Shown here: positions 30,742 through 41,952 of the stretch, one piece after another | Layout: every line of letters starts with the position of its first letter | Position numbering within the stretch: the stretch's first letter is position 1 | DNA from: Lineus longissimus | Lineage: Eukaryota; Nemertea; Pilidiophora; Heteronemertea; Lineidae | Assembly: GCF_910592395.1 (NCBI RefSeq) | Contig: NC_088322.1 | Location: 12,643,431-12,707,430 of the forward strand | DNA: 64,000 bases | Direction of reading: 5' to 3' | The notes under the pieces: model-generated | Told to the model about the DNA's origin: nothing | Databases searched by the model: none | Seen by the model: the letters and a program-made list of their open reading frames with translations, nothing else | Program-made: the position numbers and the translations under genes

Positions 30742-31941
30742 CAATGGAACAACCAACCTCTGCCAGCTGGTTATCTGATCTCACGAGACTGGCAGTACAC
30801 AATATCTACCTGACAACTCTTTAAGTACAACTTGAGTACTACTTGGGACCACAGTCATCTTAAACGTGCCACCAAAATGACGTCAATATCTACATAAAAA
30901 TACTTTACTTGATCAATTTATCTGCAGTGTAATTTTGGAAAGAAGCCCTCAAATTCGTTGTCAGTCCTCGTTTGATTTTTAGCCGTAGCACTAGCAGCCA
31001 ATAGCTGGTCTCAAATCATCCACAACAATCAACAGAATATTGGGTTCTGGGAATGTGCGATACCTGAAACAAATGCCAACACAACCGAGATGAAAGTGGA
31101 TACAGAATTGTGACAAAGATACTGATGATAACATCACACATGCCAATGGAGTATTTAATTGTGCTGGCTCCTCAATTAGAAATTACTCGAAGAGAAATTT
31201 GTCCAAGAGACATCTCCAATAATCATATGGGCAGTCTCATCAGTCAGTCGGTCCTAAAGACATTTCTAATAAACATGGGGACAATCTCTTCCGAGTGGTA
31301 ATCTGTCCAACTGACCACGACCAAGTATCTGATTTATAGTAGGGGCCTATATGTAGACTAGGCCTGTGGTCTGCTGGTATGACCCATATTTTGGGTATTG
31401 TAAAATTGTTATGACAAATATATTTAAAAAACTCTTACATAAGAATATTGATTGGTGTAATAGGTATCTATCGATAAAATCAAGATCACTTTCAGGTTGA
31501 TATTTCTTGAGATGAAAACGAAAGAACATATTAGTGAAGGCACATTAGCAAAACCAAAATATTGATCTTTCAGAAATTAGTTAGGTATCAAACTTTCGTT
31601 TATCTGCTCAACGTTTTGAAGTGGTCGTGATCGCGTAATAGACGAACGCCTGCTGACCAAATACTCGTAGCACAGTGACATGTGCATATCTTTGCTAATT
31701 TTGACTATTTTGCTATACAGCCATGTATATGCAACATAGTTAATTTATTCTAAGATATGCATGCATGCATGCCATGGTGACCAATATTGAGGATCACCGA
31801 TTGTTGATGTCTGGGGCATGACCTATCCTCCCATACAGCCATTGCATGCCCCTACATCCTCTATATAATGGTACCGGTACTGTTTACATCAGTCAAGGAG
31901 ACACATATTGATGGATACCATCGGTATGTGGTCTTGAGAAG
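30742..31941. other. Non-coding spacer
   Basis: Continuation of the interrupted repeat at 30740-30780, then AT-rich DNA with no recognisable gene. A short GCATGCATGCATGC run lies near 31759-31775. Confidence 0.4.
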
Positions 31942-32105
31942 CCGGTGTAACATCTGTGGTTGTTTCCCATGTGTCAGTGTTTCCAAACACTAGGCAGCTA
32001 GAGAGACCACGACTTTTCAATGGGGGGGATACACAGAAAAACTTGTCAATCTATTTTTGAGCGTTCCCAAACAATGAGGGGAAACACTCAAAAACATTAC
32101 ACCGG
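31942..32105. mobile_element. Small MITE, copy 2
   Basis: 164 bp with a perfect 9-bp terminal inverted repeat, CCGGTGTAA ... TTACACCGG. It matches the copy at 22673-22850 in the same orientation. It abuts the retrotransposon-like coding fragment that begins immediately to its right. No target-site duplication is obvious. Confidence 0.65.
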
Positions 32106-32367
32106 TTCCAATGACCACTCGTACTCTGGAAAGAAGCTGAGATTGCTCTGGGACTCGCGAGTCCCCACGGGCCCGGCTATAAAACACCGGCACCCCGACA
32201 TGCTCGTCTTCTATGAGAAGGAAAAGGAGGTCCTAATCATCGAGATAGCTGTCAGCTCCGACAGACACGTCCTAGCACGTGCGGAGGAGAAACGATCGAA
32301 GTACTGTGGCTGTGACTATCTCATCTCTCTCATCATGTTGTCAACACGGTGGAGCAGCCAGGACTGA
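32106..32367 (+). pseudogene. Retrotransposon-like C-terminal coding fragment
   Basis: An open frame encodes HRHPDMLVFYEKEKEVLI followed by IEIAVSSD and EEKRSKY. This matches the form of a motif common near the C-terminus of non-LTR retrotransposon polyproteins (HPDi..d...k...iiDiAVP.d......EKi.KY). No reverse transcriptase or endonuclease core is present, so it is a 5'-truncated relic. Its last codons run straight into the first unit of the 68-bp minisatellite on its right. Confidence 0.5.
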
Positions 32368-33233
32368 TTCGGCCTGGCTGTGACTTCCTCATCTCTCTCA
32401 CCATGTTGACAACTTGGCAGAGCAGCCAAGACTAATTTGGCCTGGCTGTGACTGTCTCATCTCTCTCACCATATTAACAACGAGGCAGTGCGGCGAAGAC
32501 TGATACCGCCTGGCTGTGACTGTCTCATCTCTCTCACCATATAGACAACTTGGCAGAGCAGCCAAGACTGATTTGGCCTGGCTGTGACTGTCTCTCATCT
32601 CTCTCACCATATTAACAACTAGGCAGTGCGGCGAAGATTGATGCGGCCTGGCTGTGACTGTCTCATCACTCGCATCATGTTGTCAACACGGTGGAGCAGC
32701 CAGGACTGATTCGGCCTGGTTGTGACTTCCTCATCTCTCTCATCATGTTGTCAACACGGTGGAGCAGCCAGGACTGATTCGGCCTGGCTGTGACTGCCTC
32801 ATCTCTTTCACCATGTTGACAACTTGGCAGAGCAGCCAAGACTGATTTGGCCTGGCTGTGACTGTCTCATCTCTCTCACCATAATTATTGTCAACACGGT
32901 GGAGCAGCCAGAACTGATTCGGCCTGGCTCTGACTGTCCCATCTCTCTCGCCTTATTAACAACTAGGCAGTGCGGCGAAGATTGATGCGGCCTGGCTGTG
33001 ACTGTCTCATCACTCGCATCATGTTGTCAACGCGGTGGAGCAGCCAGGACTGATTCGGCCTGGTTGTGACTTCCTCATCTCTCTCATCATGTTGTCAACA
33101 CGGTGGAGCAGCCAGGACTGATTCGGCCTGGCTGTGACTTCCTCATCTCTCTCACCATGTTGACAACTTGGCAGAGCAGCCAATGGCTGTGACTGTCTCA
33201 TCTCTCTCATCATGTTGTCAGCACGATGGAGGA
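32330..33233. repeat. Minisatellite, ~68-bp unit, about 13 copies
   Basis: Units share the core GGCCTGGCTGTGACT, then a CTCATCTCTCTCA block, a CATGTTGTCAA or CATATTAACAA variant, and a GCAGAGCAGCCAAGACTGA or GGTGGAGCAGCCAGGACTGA variant. Two or three unit types alternate, which suggests amplification of short multimers. The first unit overlaps the end of the retrotransposon-like frame. Incidental frames on the minus strand come from the repeat itself. Confidence 0.85.
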
Positions 33234-33329
33234 GCCAGGACTGTCAAACAGTTGTGTGAGCTCACTAGAGCTTGCACTTACATAATAGTGTAAAACTAAA
33301 ATTTATATAATATATATATATATGTATAT

Positions 33330-33966
33330 AAAACCGTCATCGGATGCGCATCCGATATGCCACGAGATCCTTTACCGTCAATTCCCTTACCGTCTTCGGA
33401 TGCGCATCCGATATGCCACGAGATCCTTCACCGTCAATTCCCTTACCGTCTTCGGATCCGATACGCCACGAGATCCTTCACCGTCAATTCCCTTACCGTC
33501 TTCGGATGCGCATCCGATATGCCACGAGATCCTTTACCGTCAATTTCTTTACCGTCATCGGATGCGCATCCGATATGCCACGAGATCCTTCACCGTCAAT
33601 TCCCTTACCGTCTTCGGATCCGATACGCCACGAGATCCTTCACCGTCAATTCCCTTACCGTCTTCGGATGCGCATCCGATATGCCACGAGATCCTTCACC
33701 GTCAATTCCCTTACCGTCTTCGGATGCGCATCCGATATGCCACGAGATCCTTTACCGTCAATTTCTTTACCGTCATCGGATGCGCATCCGATATGCCACG
33801 AGATCCTTCACTGTCAATTCCCTTACCGTCTTCGGATGCGCATCCGATATGCCACGAGATCCTTTACCGTCAATTTCTTTACCGTCATCGGATGCGCATC
33901 CAAAATGCCACGAGTTTTTTTGTTACCTCACCGTCAATTCCTATACCGTCATGGATGCCACGAGCT
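33330..33966. repeat. Palindrome-containing satellite, 56-bp and 50-bp units, ~11 copies
   Basis: Each full unit runs TTACCGTC(T/A)T, then the 14-bp palindrome CGGATGCGCATCCG, then ATATGCCACGAGATCC and a (T/C)ACCGTCAATT tail. Shortened 50-bp units carry CGGATCCG instead, a palindrome missing the central 6 bp. The last two units are degenerate. The unit contains no stop codon on the plus strand and its length is 2 modulo 3, so all three plus frames stay open for over 200 codons. I treat these as artefacts. A (TA)n tract at 33305-33328 precedes the array. Confidence 0.9.
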
Positions 33967-36900
33967 TTGTTCGCGTTGTAAAGGTTTCGGGGATACGACT
34001 AATGCATGCGAGCACCGTCGGCGGAACCCCAAACCGCCCTCTCGATCTATCCGTAAGGACAAATCACTCTCGTGACCGTCACAGTTACGAACTCCGGACC
34101 TCCAGACTTTAGAGACCGAGCTTTTCTTTACCTTACAATTACTGTATACTCGGCGCCTCACTTATATGTGTTGTTTTTTTCACATACATTGTTCTCGTGG
34201 TTTACGGAAAAGTAGGCCGAAAATGTTATAGTGTCTAAAATCAATATTCAGTTAATGGAATTACACTTTTTTCCATTACTGCTTGCTTGATATTGCCCTA
34301 ACAACTTTTTCATGAATCAATTTTGAGCATTATGTTTACAACGTAGTTATTATAGCACGAATTATGAGTCTAAAATGCCAAATACTTGCAACTATTATGT
34401 TAATCACTGAAATCTTATTGTACTAATTGCTCGCTATAAGCTAGGTTATTGCGCCCCTAAACCAACGTACTGACAACGCTACCTCCCCGGAACTCAAACT
34501 TTAACGTGAGTTAATTGTAATCTTACTCTCTATATACCAAAGTGATTTACCTAGGAATACAGTTGCACTTCACTGAAAACTAATGATGTGTTGATGAGTT
34601 CAATGAATCCTTCGATTCCTTTGGTTTTCTTGGCGAACTGACGTCCGACAATCAATGACCCGTTGACGTGTACCTGCAATACGCCATTGCCGTAGTGTGT
34701 AAACAGATCTATTTTTGGACGAAACTCAGCCCCTCACAAACTTTGGTCCATTTCGCCAATGATGACACTGCTTCTAGACTGTACCACAGCACTTTAAGCT
34801 GTAGCAGCGCTAAGGAAGAGTCATGAAGACAAATGTCCGCTGCCAGCCGCTGCTGGACCAACCCCCTCGCCCGCCCCCCATCATGATATCAGATTCAGAG
34901 GCCTGGCCGAGCCCTGTGATTTAGCCAAATTCAATATGATTCTTTTCTACTCGGTAGCACCGGTACACAACTTATGTTAAACCGCGACGTCTGCTGCAAT
35001 TCAAATTGCATGACGCCAACGGAATTGTGACAACTTGTTTCTCAAATCTTTTAGTGAACAGTGATCACGGGCTGTGGGAATTGCGAAGGGATGGTGTAGA
35101 GTATCGCCACAACAATGTTGATATGATCACTCGTCGTTTCAGCGGGCATGACTTGGTACATCCAGTGACCCAGCAAAAAGTAGCCCTGGTACAGCCAGAA
35201 GTAGCAACAAATCGCAAAAGGGGATCCTTGTCTGACTGCTGGACCACAATGGTAGGTCACCATCAAATAAGGGAGTGGATCCAGCACAGCTGGATAGAGG
35301 GGGCCTCGTTGAGGGCGAAGCCTGAATATGGTGAGGGCTCGCCCTCACAATCACATGAAAGCGCAGTAGGCGCTCACCCACGAAGGGAGGTCTGGGGGTC
35401 TCCAGCAGGAAAATTTTGAAACTGAGATGCTCTCAGATGCGTTTCCCAAGTGTCTGAGAGACGATGTTTACTCGTTAATTCACTGCAAAGAAATGCATAA
35501 CGAAAAAGCCACCTAGGTTTTCTTCTTTGGGTTGTGAGGAGAATATTTCAAATCATTTGAGCAGCAGTGTCTAACCTACAACGCCATCAATGATTTCCAC
35601 TGTGTTTTTGTTTTCACTGTTTCAGACACTTGTTGGAAAAGGAAGGACCAAAGGTGCCATCGTCGAGGGCCCAGATAGATGAAGAGATTGAAGCCTGGGC
35701 TGCACACAATCCTGTTAGTAACAAAAAAAAGAAGGAAAAAATGCTGTCCCATTTGTCCATATGCCCAGCGCCAGAACCCATTTATACATCTGGGTAGTGA
35801 GGCAAGTGTCTAAGAGACCTGCCTGAGTCTCTCACCGACTGTAGGATTCGAACCAGGGACCCCTTGACCTCTAGTTGAGAATCTGAGCCACTAGTCCATA
35901 GTGTGTCGTGTAGATTCACGCTGGTCTTGCTCTTCGATCTTGTCACGTCACATCCTTGTCCCTTGCTCTGCCACAATCATGTACTGTATTGAATTGAATT
36001 CTATTTTCTGTCTTCAGAAAATCTAGGAAGAAGTCGCCACCCACTGATGATCTCATCCACGTTTACCAAAGACTCCAAAGCAGTGTAGGAGAGGAATGGT
36101 GGCCTGTTCGAACAGGCATGGACTGAATCGCCAGCTCTCATCTCCCTAGTCATTCCGATGGCCACGTGTCGCTCCTCGATCAACAGCGATTTCAATGAAT
36201 GATGCGTTGATGTGGGCAAAAAGTGAATCCTTTCTCGCCTTTGAACTCTGGTGTTCGTCGTATCAATCCATTTTGATTGCCAAGCAACTTGTGGGCACAC
36301 CTCAACTTGTTAGTGGGAAGTAATTTGCAATAGAGTGACTTACTTTTATGGGCAGAGACCTGTATTCATCCACGACCGGAAGTGTGGCACAGTCACATAG
36401 AGCTTATCAAAATGTCAAGTTGTGGTAAATACATGGCTGGGATGGACCAAAGTGGAATTAATTCTCAATCTGTGGTTGATTCTTAATCTACAGAGTCAGG
36501 CCATCACAGAAATATGCTTTTTGATAATATATTTAAGAAAATGTGGTCTCACTGGTCAGTTTAGAACTTGTACTTTGACAGGGCCATATCAATGCACCAG
36601 TGACGTTTTGATGGATATGGTGTACGGAAATCTCTTTTTCTCAGGCAATCGGTATTGGAATTTTTTAAAACTTTATTATGCTATTGGCAAAGGGTTCTTC
36701 TTGACACATATAAAATTTTGTGCAGATTGATTGGTCCAATGAGTACTTTTTTACCAAAACCTATGCACAACAATGTACACGTAATGTACACAGTCATGTT
36801 TTAATAGAGGACTCTGGCCTTATTGCTATATTTTTTTATTTTTTTTTCACTTCACATCATTGTTATTTTGAAAAATCCTGCCAAAATTCTGTTGACTGTT

Positions 36901-37072
36901 TGTTGTCGACAAGAGTCTATGTTTCATGAATAACAAGGCTGTGTTCTGTACATTGTATTCCGTCTTCTTTAGTCTCCTGTCTTTGCATCTGTTTTCATTA
37001 TTTTGTTGCCTTGCAACGTTAAGTCGGTGAATTGGTTTGGATGGAGATGACCCTTAAGAAAAAAATCTCAGA
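33967..37072. other. Non-coding spacer with repeat relics
   Basis: No gene is recognised. A GGGAGGTCTGGGGGTCTCCAG ... AAAATTTTGAAA block at about 35383-35420 looks like a transposon tail. A pyrimidine tract with CAG at about 35620-35628 precedes a short open segment (EEIEAWAAHNP, about 35680-35715) that could be a transposon or exon relic. A tRNA-derived SINE at 35830-35905 is listed separately. Confidence 0.35.
35830..35905 (-). repeat. tRNA-derived SINE head
   Basis: On the minus strand an A-box-like TGGACTAGTGGCTCAGA (35898-35882) is followed by an exact B-box GGTTCGAATCC (35853-35843). The spacing is that of a tRNA, but the acceptor stem and anticodon arm do not form properly. Best read as a pol III-promoter-bearing SINE head or tRNA pseudogene. 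Confidence 0.5.
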
Positions 37073-37252
37073 TTCACGATGGTAAAATCGGAGTTGACCA
37101 TGCTCACCATGGTGAATGCAGCGTTCACCATGGTGAATTCAAAGTTTACCATGCTCACCATGAATGTAGAATTTACCATGCTCACCATGGTAAAATATTT
37201 CACCGTCCCAATTCACTATGGTGAAGTGCTGTCAGATTACCATGGTGAAATT
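37073..37252. repeat. Cluster of CCATGG-centred palindromes
   Basis: Variants of TTCACCATGGTGAA and TTACCATGCTCACCATGG recur about eight times in 180 bp. The 14-bp form is a perfect palindrome. The cluster looks like a short degenerate satellite; no function is evident. Confidence 0.5.
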
Positions 37253-37494
37253 GAGACACATTATTTTATCCTTAGGGTAGGCCCCCTACACCAACACCTA
37301 ACACTTTCTCAACCCCAATACTTGACCTGACCCAATGTATGTCTGCCCTTATCAGCCCAGAAACTCCCCAACCCAAGCAAAATCATGAAGCCCATCGCAC
37401 TATTGTCCGTCTTCTGTCATGGTACAGGCAACGGCAATTGCGATTGGTGAAATCCCAATATCTTTCTGTCTGCATGGTCTGTGGGATGTGGAAA

Positions 37495-37760
37495 CAATCA
37501 ACCTCTGCCAGCTGCTTATCTATTCAGATTGTGAAGGCCTTGACACAACATAAAAACTCTGACGCGAAACAACTACCCTCTGCCAGCTGGTTATCTGGTC
37601 AGGTTGGGAAGACCTTGACACAACCTAAAAATTACACTAAGGTTACCGCTAATGAACTTTGGAGACGACAGGACAGCCTACGTAACAACCAACCTCTTCC
37701 AGCTGGATATCTGGTCAGGTTGGGAAGACATTGACACAACCTTCAAAGGGTCCTTTAGCT
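37495..37760 (+). repeat. Three tandem copies of the dispersed TCTGCCAGCTGG repeat
   Basis: Three imperfect copies of an ~80-bp unit containing CTCTGCCAGCTGGTTATCTG and GGTTGGGAAGACCTTGACAC. The same unit occurs at 30005-30085. The last copy ends with TTTAGCTGTAC, as at 30075-30085. The open frame across it is a by-product of the repeat. Confidence 0.6.
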
Positions 37761-37989
37761 GTACGGGTATTTTCTTTTGGCCCTTCATTTCACCAGTTAA
37801 TGCGAATTTTTGAGGCGAGTCTATTGATAATTTCCGGCTTCTGCGTATAGTTCTAAAGGCCCCATCATTTGATTACTGTTACTGATAAAATAACACAGAC
37901 TGAATCACGGCTCACTAACATATCCGGTCAATCGTATCTGCTGCCACTTGTTGTATTAATTCACTAGTAACAAAGAGTGCTGATAGAAC

Positions 37990-38061
37990 GGCTCGCTGGT
38001 CTAGTGGTACGATAACTCGCCTAGGCTGCGAGGGCTTCCGCGTTCGACCCCCGTGCTCATA
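37990..38061 (+). pseudogene. tRNA-Pro(AGG)-like pseudogene or SINE head
   Basis: GGCTCGCTGGTCTAGTGGTA resembles the 5' half of tRNA-Pro. The anticodon arm is intact: a CTCGC/GCGAG stem with loop CTAGGCT gives anticodon AGG. A CGTTCGACCC B-box and a T run follow. However, the 3' strand does not pair with the 5' acceptor strand and the T-stem has mismatches. I therefore call it a pseudogene, although a diverged gene is not fully excluded. Confidence 0.45.
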
Positions 38062-39866
38062 CATTTTTTTTTGATAAGCTGGCCAAACGTCTCTGCTGCC
38101 ACATGTTGTATCAACTTTTTACACCACGGGGACCTGGGGAGGGAAGGTTGCTTGTTCCCCATTATCCCCGGATGCAATCAATATTCTAATGAAGGATACT
38201 CTTTTCCCACGTTTTTATTTCCAATGTTACCGCCACGAACGGGCTATCCTCAAGTCCTCTCGATTTTGATGATCTCTTCCTGTGAACCCAATTGGCCTGC
38301 TTTCGAGACATACAATGACAAAAGTAGGCCTGTCGCACATCATGTCGATATGTCTCCATTAAAAGGGCCAATCCTGCTGCTCTGTTTTTCAGACAGTGAT
38401 AAGGTACATATTAAATGTCATGTTAACATGCCTGTCTTGTTCAAAGCTTACATGTACTCTTTCAACTGATGCTTTGAACTTTCAGATAATCATTGTGTAC
38501 ACACATCTGTTAGTTCGTGACAGCAACAGACTTTGTCAGGCCCTTGGTATTTGATATTGTTTTGATGTAACCAGTTCTTCTTTTTTACCATCTTGAAGTC
38601 GAAGGAAATTCTAGTATCTCCCTCATGTCTCTTGGGCCCAAAAGAAGATATGATTTACTCATGTCTACTTTCAGACAGGCCAGATTCATCAACGCTACCT
38701 TTCGGCTCTCAAATAAACGAACCGGCCCCGATCTCGACGCAAGGACCCAACGCGCCGCGTAGCGGCAAAATAGCGAAGCTGGCGAAACATTTATAACGGG
38801 TCACCGTGATCTCATTATGGACTTCATGATTATTCGTGATATGGGGTTCCAACTATTTTGCTGTATATTATCACGAGGAAAGAAAAGCACGCGACTTCAC
38901 GCCGATCTATAGTTCAGGAAATGTTAATAAATAATCATTCCATATCGTCTTTTGAGAGCATTTTTAATTGTAAAAAATATATGCCTACGTCACAGAGTCT
39001 CTGCAATGGTCATTTTTATCACAGTAGTCTCGCGCAGCCAGAAGTTCTTTACTTATTAGTCTAGCGCATGCCAGACTTTCTTTGTAAGAGACGTTTTCCA
39101 GCACGATGTATGTGGGCAGAAGCAACACTGCGCAAGATTACCTCGAGCAGGGGCTAATAATAGATTATGCTAATGAGCATTCCTTCCTCATTGAGTTTTC
39201 CAAGAATAGTCCATATCGCGCGAAGGTCGGGACTGCATGGTTGTCGGTCGACTGTGCTTTAGTCTCTCTTAAAGCACAGTCAACATACACCCCTATACCC
39301 CCCCCCCCCCCACACTCAGAAACCACAAACGCCCACCCTTTCCTGCTACCTTAATACTTTTGGATTTGCCCAATAAATGACAAAACTGAAGGAAGTCATT
39401 GAGTTAATTTTTAACAGAACTTTTTTGGCAAAAATCAATATGTGCAAAACTTTGGTGATTTACAGTAAGGAAAAAGTCAAACTAAGTTTTTCCAAATTCT
39501 TCCATATATTTCATCATAATCAAAAATACAAAAGCAATTCTTCTTCAACATTATTTGAACACATCCATCAACGCAATCTTTTCAAGAGAAATAAACATTT
39601 ACAATGTACATTACACAAGAACGTGTTCAAAAAAAATTATAGAGAACCTTATTTCAAATGCTAAGATTGTGAATTTGATAATTGCCGAAACCTCTTTTTC
39701 CTCTGAAACAAAACTTGGACAAATGATCCATTTCTCCGAATATCAGATCAGAAAATAACGCTTCACTAGTACTCATTCTATTATTTAATTCACTGTAATT
39801 TTCATCAAAATGGGTAATTGCTGACAAGTTTTGATATAAATGAGTGTCTGCTGCTTGGTGCTGTCT
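38062..39866. other. 3' flank of USP37
   Basis: No gene seen. Contains a perfect 12-bp stem with an 8-nt loop at 39250-39281 and a C run near 39299-39311. The part nearest 39867 is presumably the 3' UTR of USP37, but I could not choose a polyadenylation signal. Confidence 0.35.
39250..39281. repeat. Perfect 12-bp inverted repeat
   Basis: GACTGTGCTTTA and TAAAGCACAGTC flank the loop GTCTCTCT. It is about 600 bp beyond the USP37 stop codon. It could be a hairpin in a read-through transcript or a chance foldback. Confidence 0.5.
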
Positions 39867-41883
39867 CTATCCTACTGAGTGCCTGCTGCTCGGCTTGGAC
39901 TGAGCCAACTTCCCATTTCGCTTCGAATAGAAGTCCTTCAGTTCTTCAACTGCATCTCTGGAAAGTGAACAAAGAGATAATTAAAGGGACGAACAATTGT
40001 CAACAACTACTGCCTAGAAGGCTAAGAAACCCTTCACAGCTTTTACTCTTCAGAAAGTACAGGTCATCGATGACTTTCTTCCAGTCAACATAAAGTTTGG
40101 TGCAACCATCCTCCGAATTTTGGTAGTGAGGTGGCTATCAAAGCATCACTCTGAACCAACCAAGATCGAGTCCTTGGTTATTAGGCCAACAGGAACATTT
40201 GATTGAAAGTATGGTTCTTTCTGCAAGAGTGCACAGTGTACAGGCCCTCTCCATGACCTGGAGGAAGTAAAGGTTAAAACAGAAGAATATATGACAACTT
40301 ACCTGTTCATGTAGAAGAAAATATATCCAGATTTCTTGCGCGACGCCCGGACATCTTCCTCATTTGTGTTGTGAACGCGCGAGTCGTCATAACTAAACCA
40401 CGCCTGTTTCCTGATGTCGTACACATCACTGACATAATGTCCAGCTGAGGAACTGCTGCCCAAGTGACACACCACGCTGGTGAGCTGATAAGAGTAGGGC
40501 AGGTCACCTTTCTGAAAAATAAGTTTGCGTGGACTTTAAGCTAGATGAAGGAAAGAAATATCCCAGAAATTGCAGTCCAAGCAATGAAGCACTCAGGCTT
40601 TTGTAGTTATCCGAGTCTTTTAGATCTAACATACAATTTTTAGAACTAACCTCTGCATTTTCCCTGAGTACTTTATATTCTTCTTCACTCCTCTCCACCT
40701 CGACTTCGTTGTCGTTTTCATCTTTTTCAATATCTGATGGGAGAAGTTGTATGCCTGCGAAAAGAAATATGCCATTTTGCCTCTGTGAACAAGGACTATT
40801 ATGGTGCTGAACACAAATGAAATGGCCAGGGCCATTGTGCTCACCTCATGTGGAGGAAAGATGGATAAAGAGCATGGTCTTGTGTCATGTAGTGTTAGGT
40901 TTGATGTAGGTCCAAGCAATTACAATTTCCCCAAAATGGCCAATTTACAGTACATTCGACCTCTGTGACCTTGAAAAGTAGGTCAAATCAAAGAAGACCC
41001 GGGTGACACATTGAATGGTTGTTAGAATTAGATGTACCTATGATATAAAATTGGTGCCAATCGGGCAAGTCATTACTAGGAATAATGGCATTTTGAAGAA
41101 TTTAGGATTTGGCCCCCTCCCTGGAGGCCAAACGGCAAATCAGATCGCACCAAACTTCGGTACCTGAGATCACCTGACCAAGGGGTACATGTGTACTTAA
41201 TTTGTGATCAATAGTCATTGCAGTTAAGAAACGTGCCATTGTTACGGCCCGACGGCGAATTTACGCCATTTGACCTCTGTGACCTTGACAAGAAGGTCAA
41301 ATTAAAAACCTGTGTGATATATACTGTATGGTGGTTAGATGTACCCATGATATCAAATTGGTGGCAATCGGGCAAGAAGTTAAGGAATAATCACATTTTT
41401 AAGGTTTTTGGATTTTGCCCCCTGGTGGTCAAGTGGTGAATCATATTGGACCAAACTTCGGTCCCTGAGATCAGCTGACTAAGGGGTAAATGTGTACCAA
41501 ATTTGGTATCAATAGTCATTGCAGTTTAGAAACGTGCCATCGTTACATCCTAACGGCCAATTTACACCATTTGACCTCTGTGACCTTGAAAAGGAGGTCA
41601 AATCAAAAACCCGGAGGATATATGATGCACCTTTGCTAGAAGTACCTACCATATTTTTTTCAAAATTTCCCGACTACTATTGAGGGAGATATTGCATATT
41701 TTCACTTTTAACGTTTGGCCCCCTGGTGGCCAAACCATGAAAGAATCGGACCGAAACTTGGTCTCCCAGGTGTCATTACATAAGGGTACATGTGTACCAA
41801 GTTTCAACTCAATAGCTCTAACAGTTACGAAACGTGCCCTGCTAACGGACGACGGACGACGACGACGACGACGACGACGACGC

Positions 41884-41952
<69 letters not shown>

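Noticed and set aside
33322-34112. Three overlapping plus-strand frames of 219-251 codons
   Set aside because: They are all produced by a stop-free 56/50-bp satellite whose unit length is not a multiple of three. The translations are frame-shifted versions of the same repeat.
35006-35419. 137-codon plus-strand frame
   Set aside because: No domain recognised. It runs into a transposon-tail-like GGGGGTCT block and has competing frames on the minus strand. Treated as repeat DNA.
37990-38061. Functional tRNA-Pro gene
   Set aside because: The anticodon arm is good, but the acceptor strands do not pair and the T-stem has mismatches. Kept only as a tRNA-like pseudogene.
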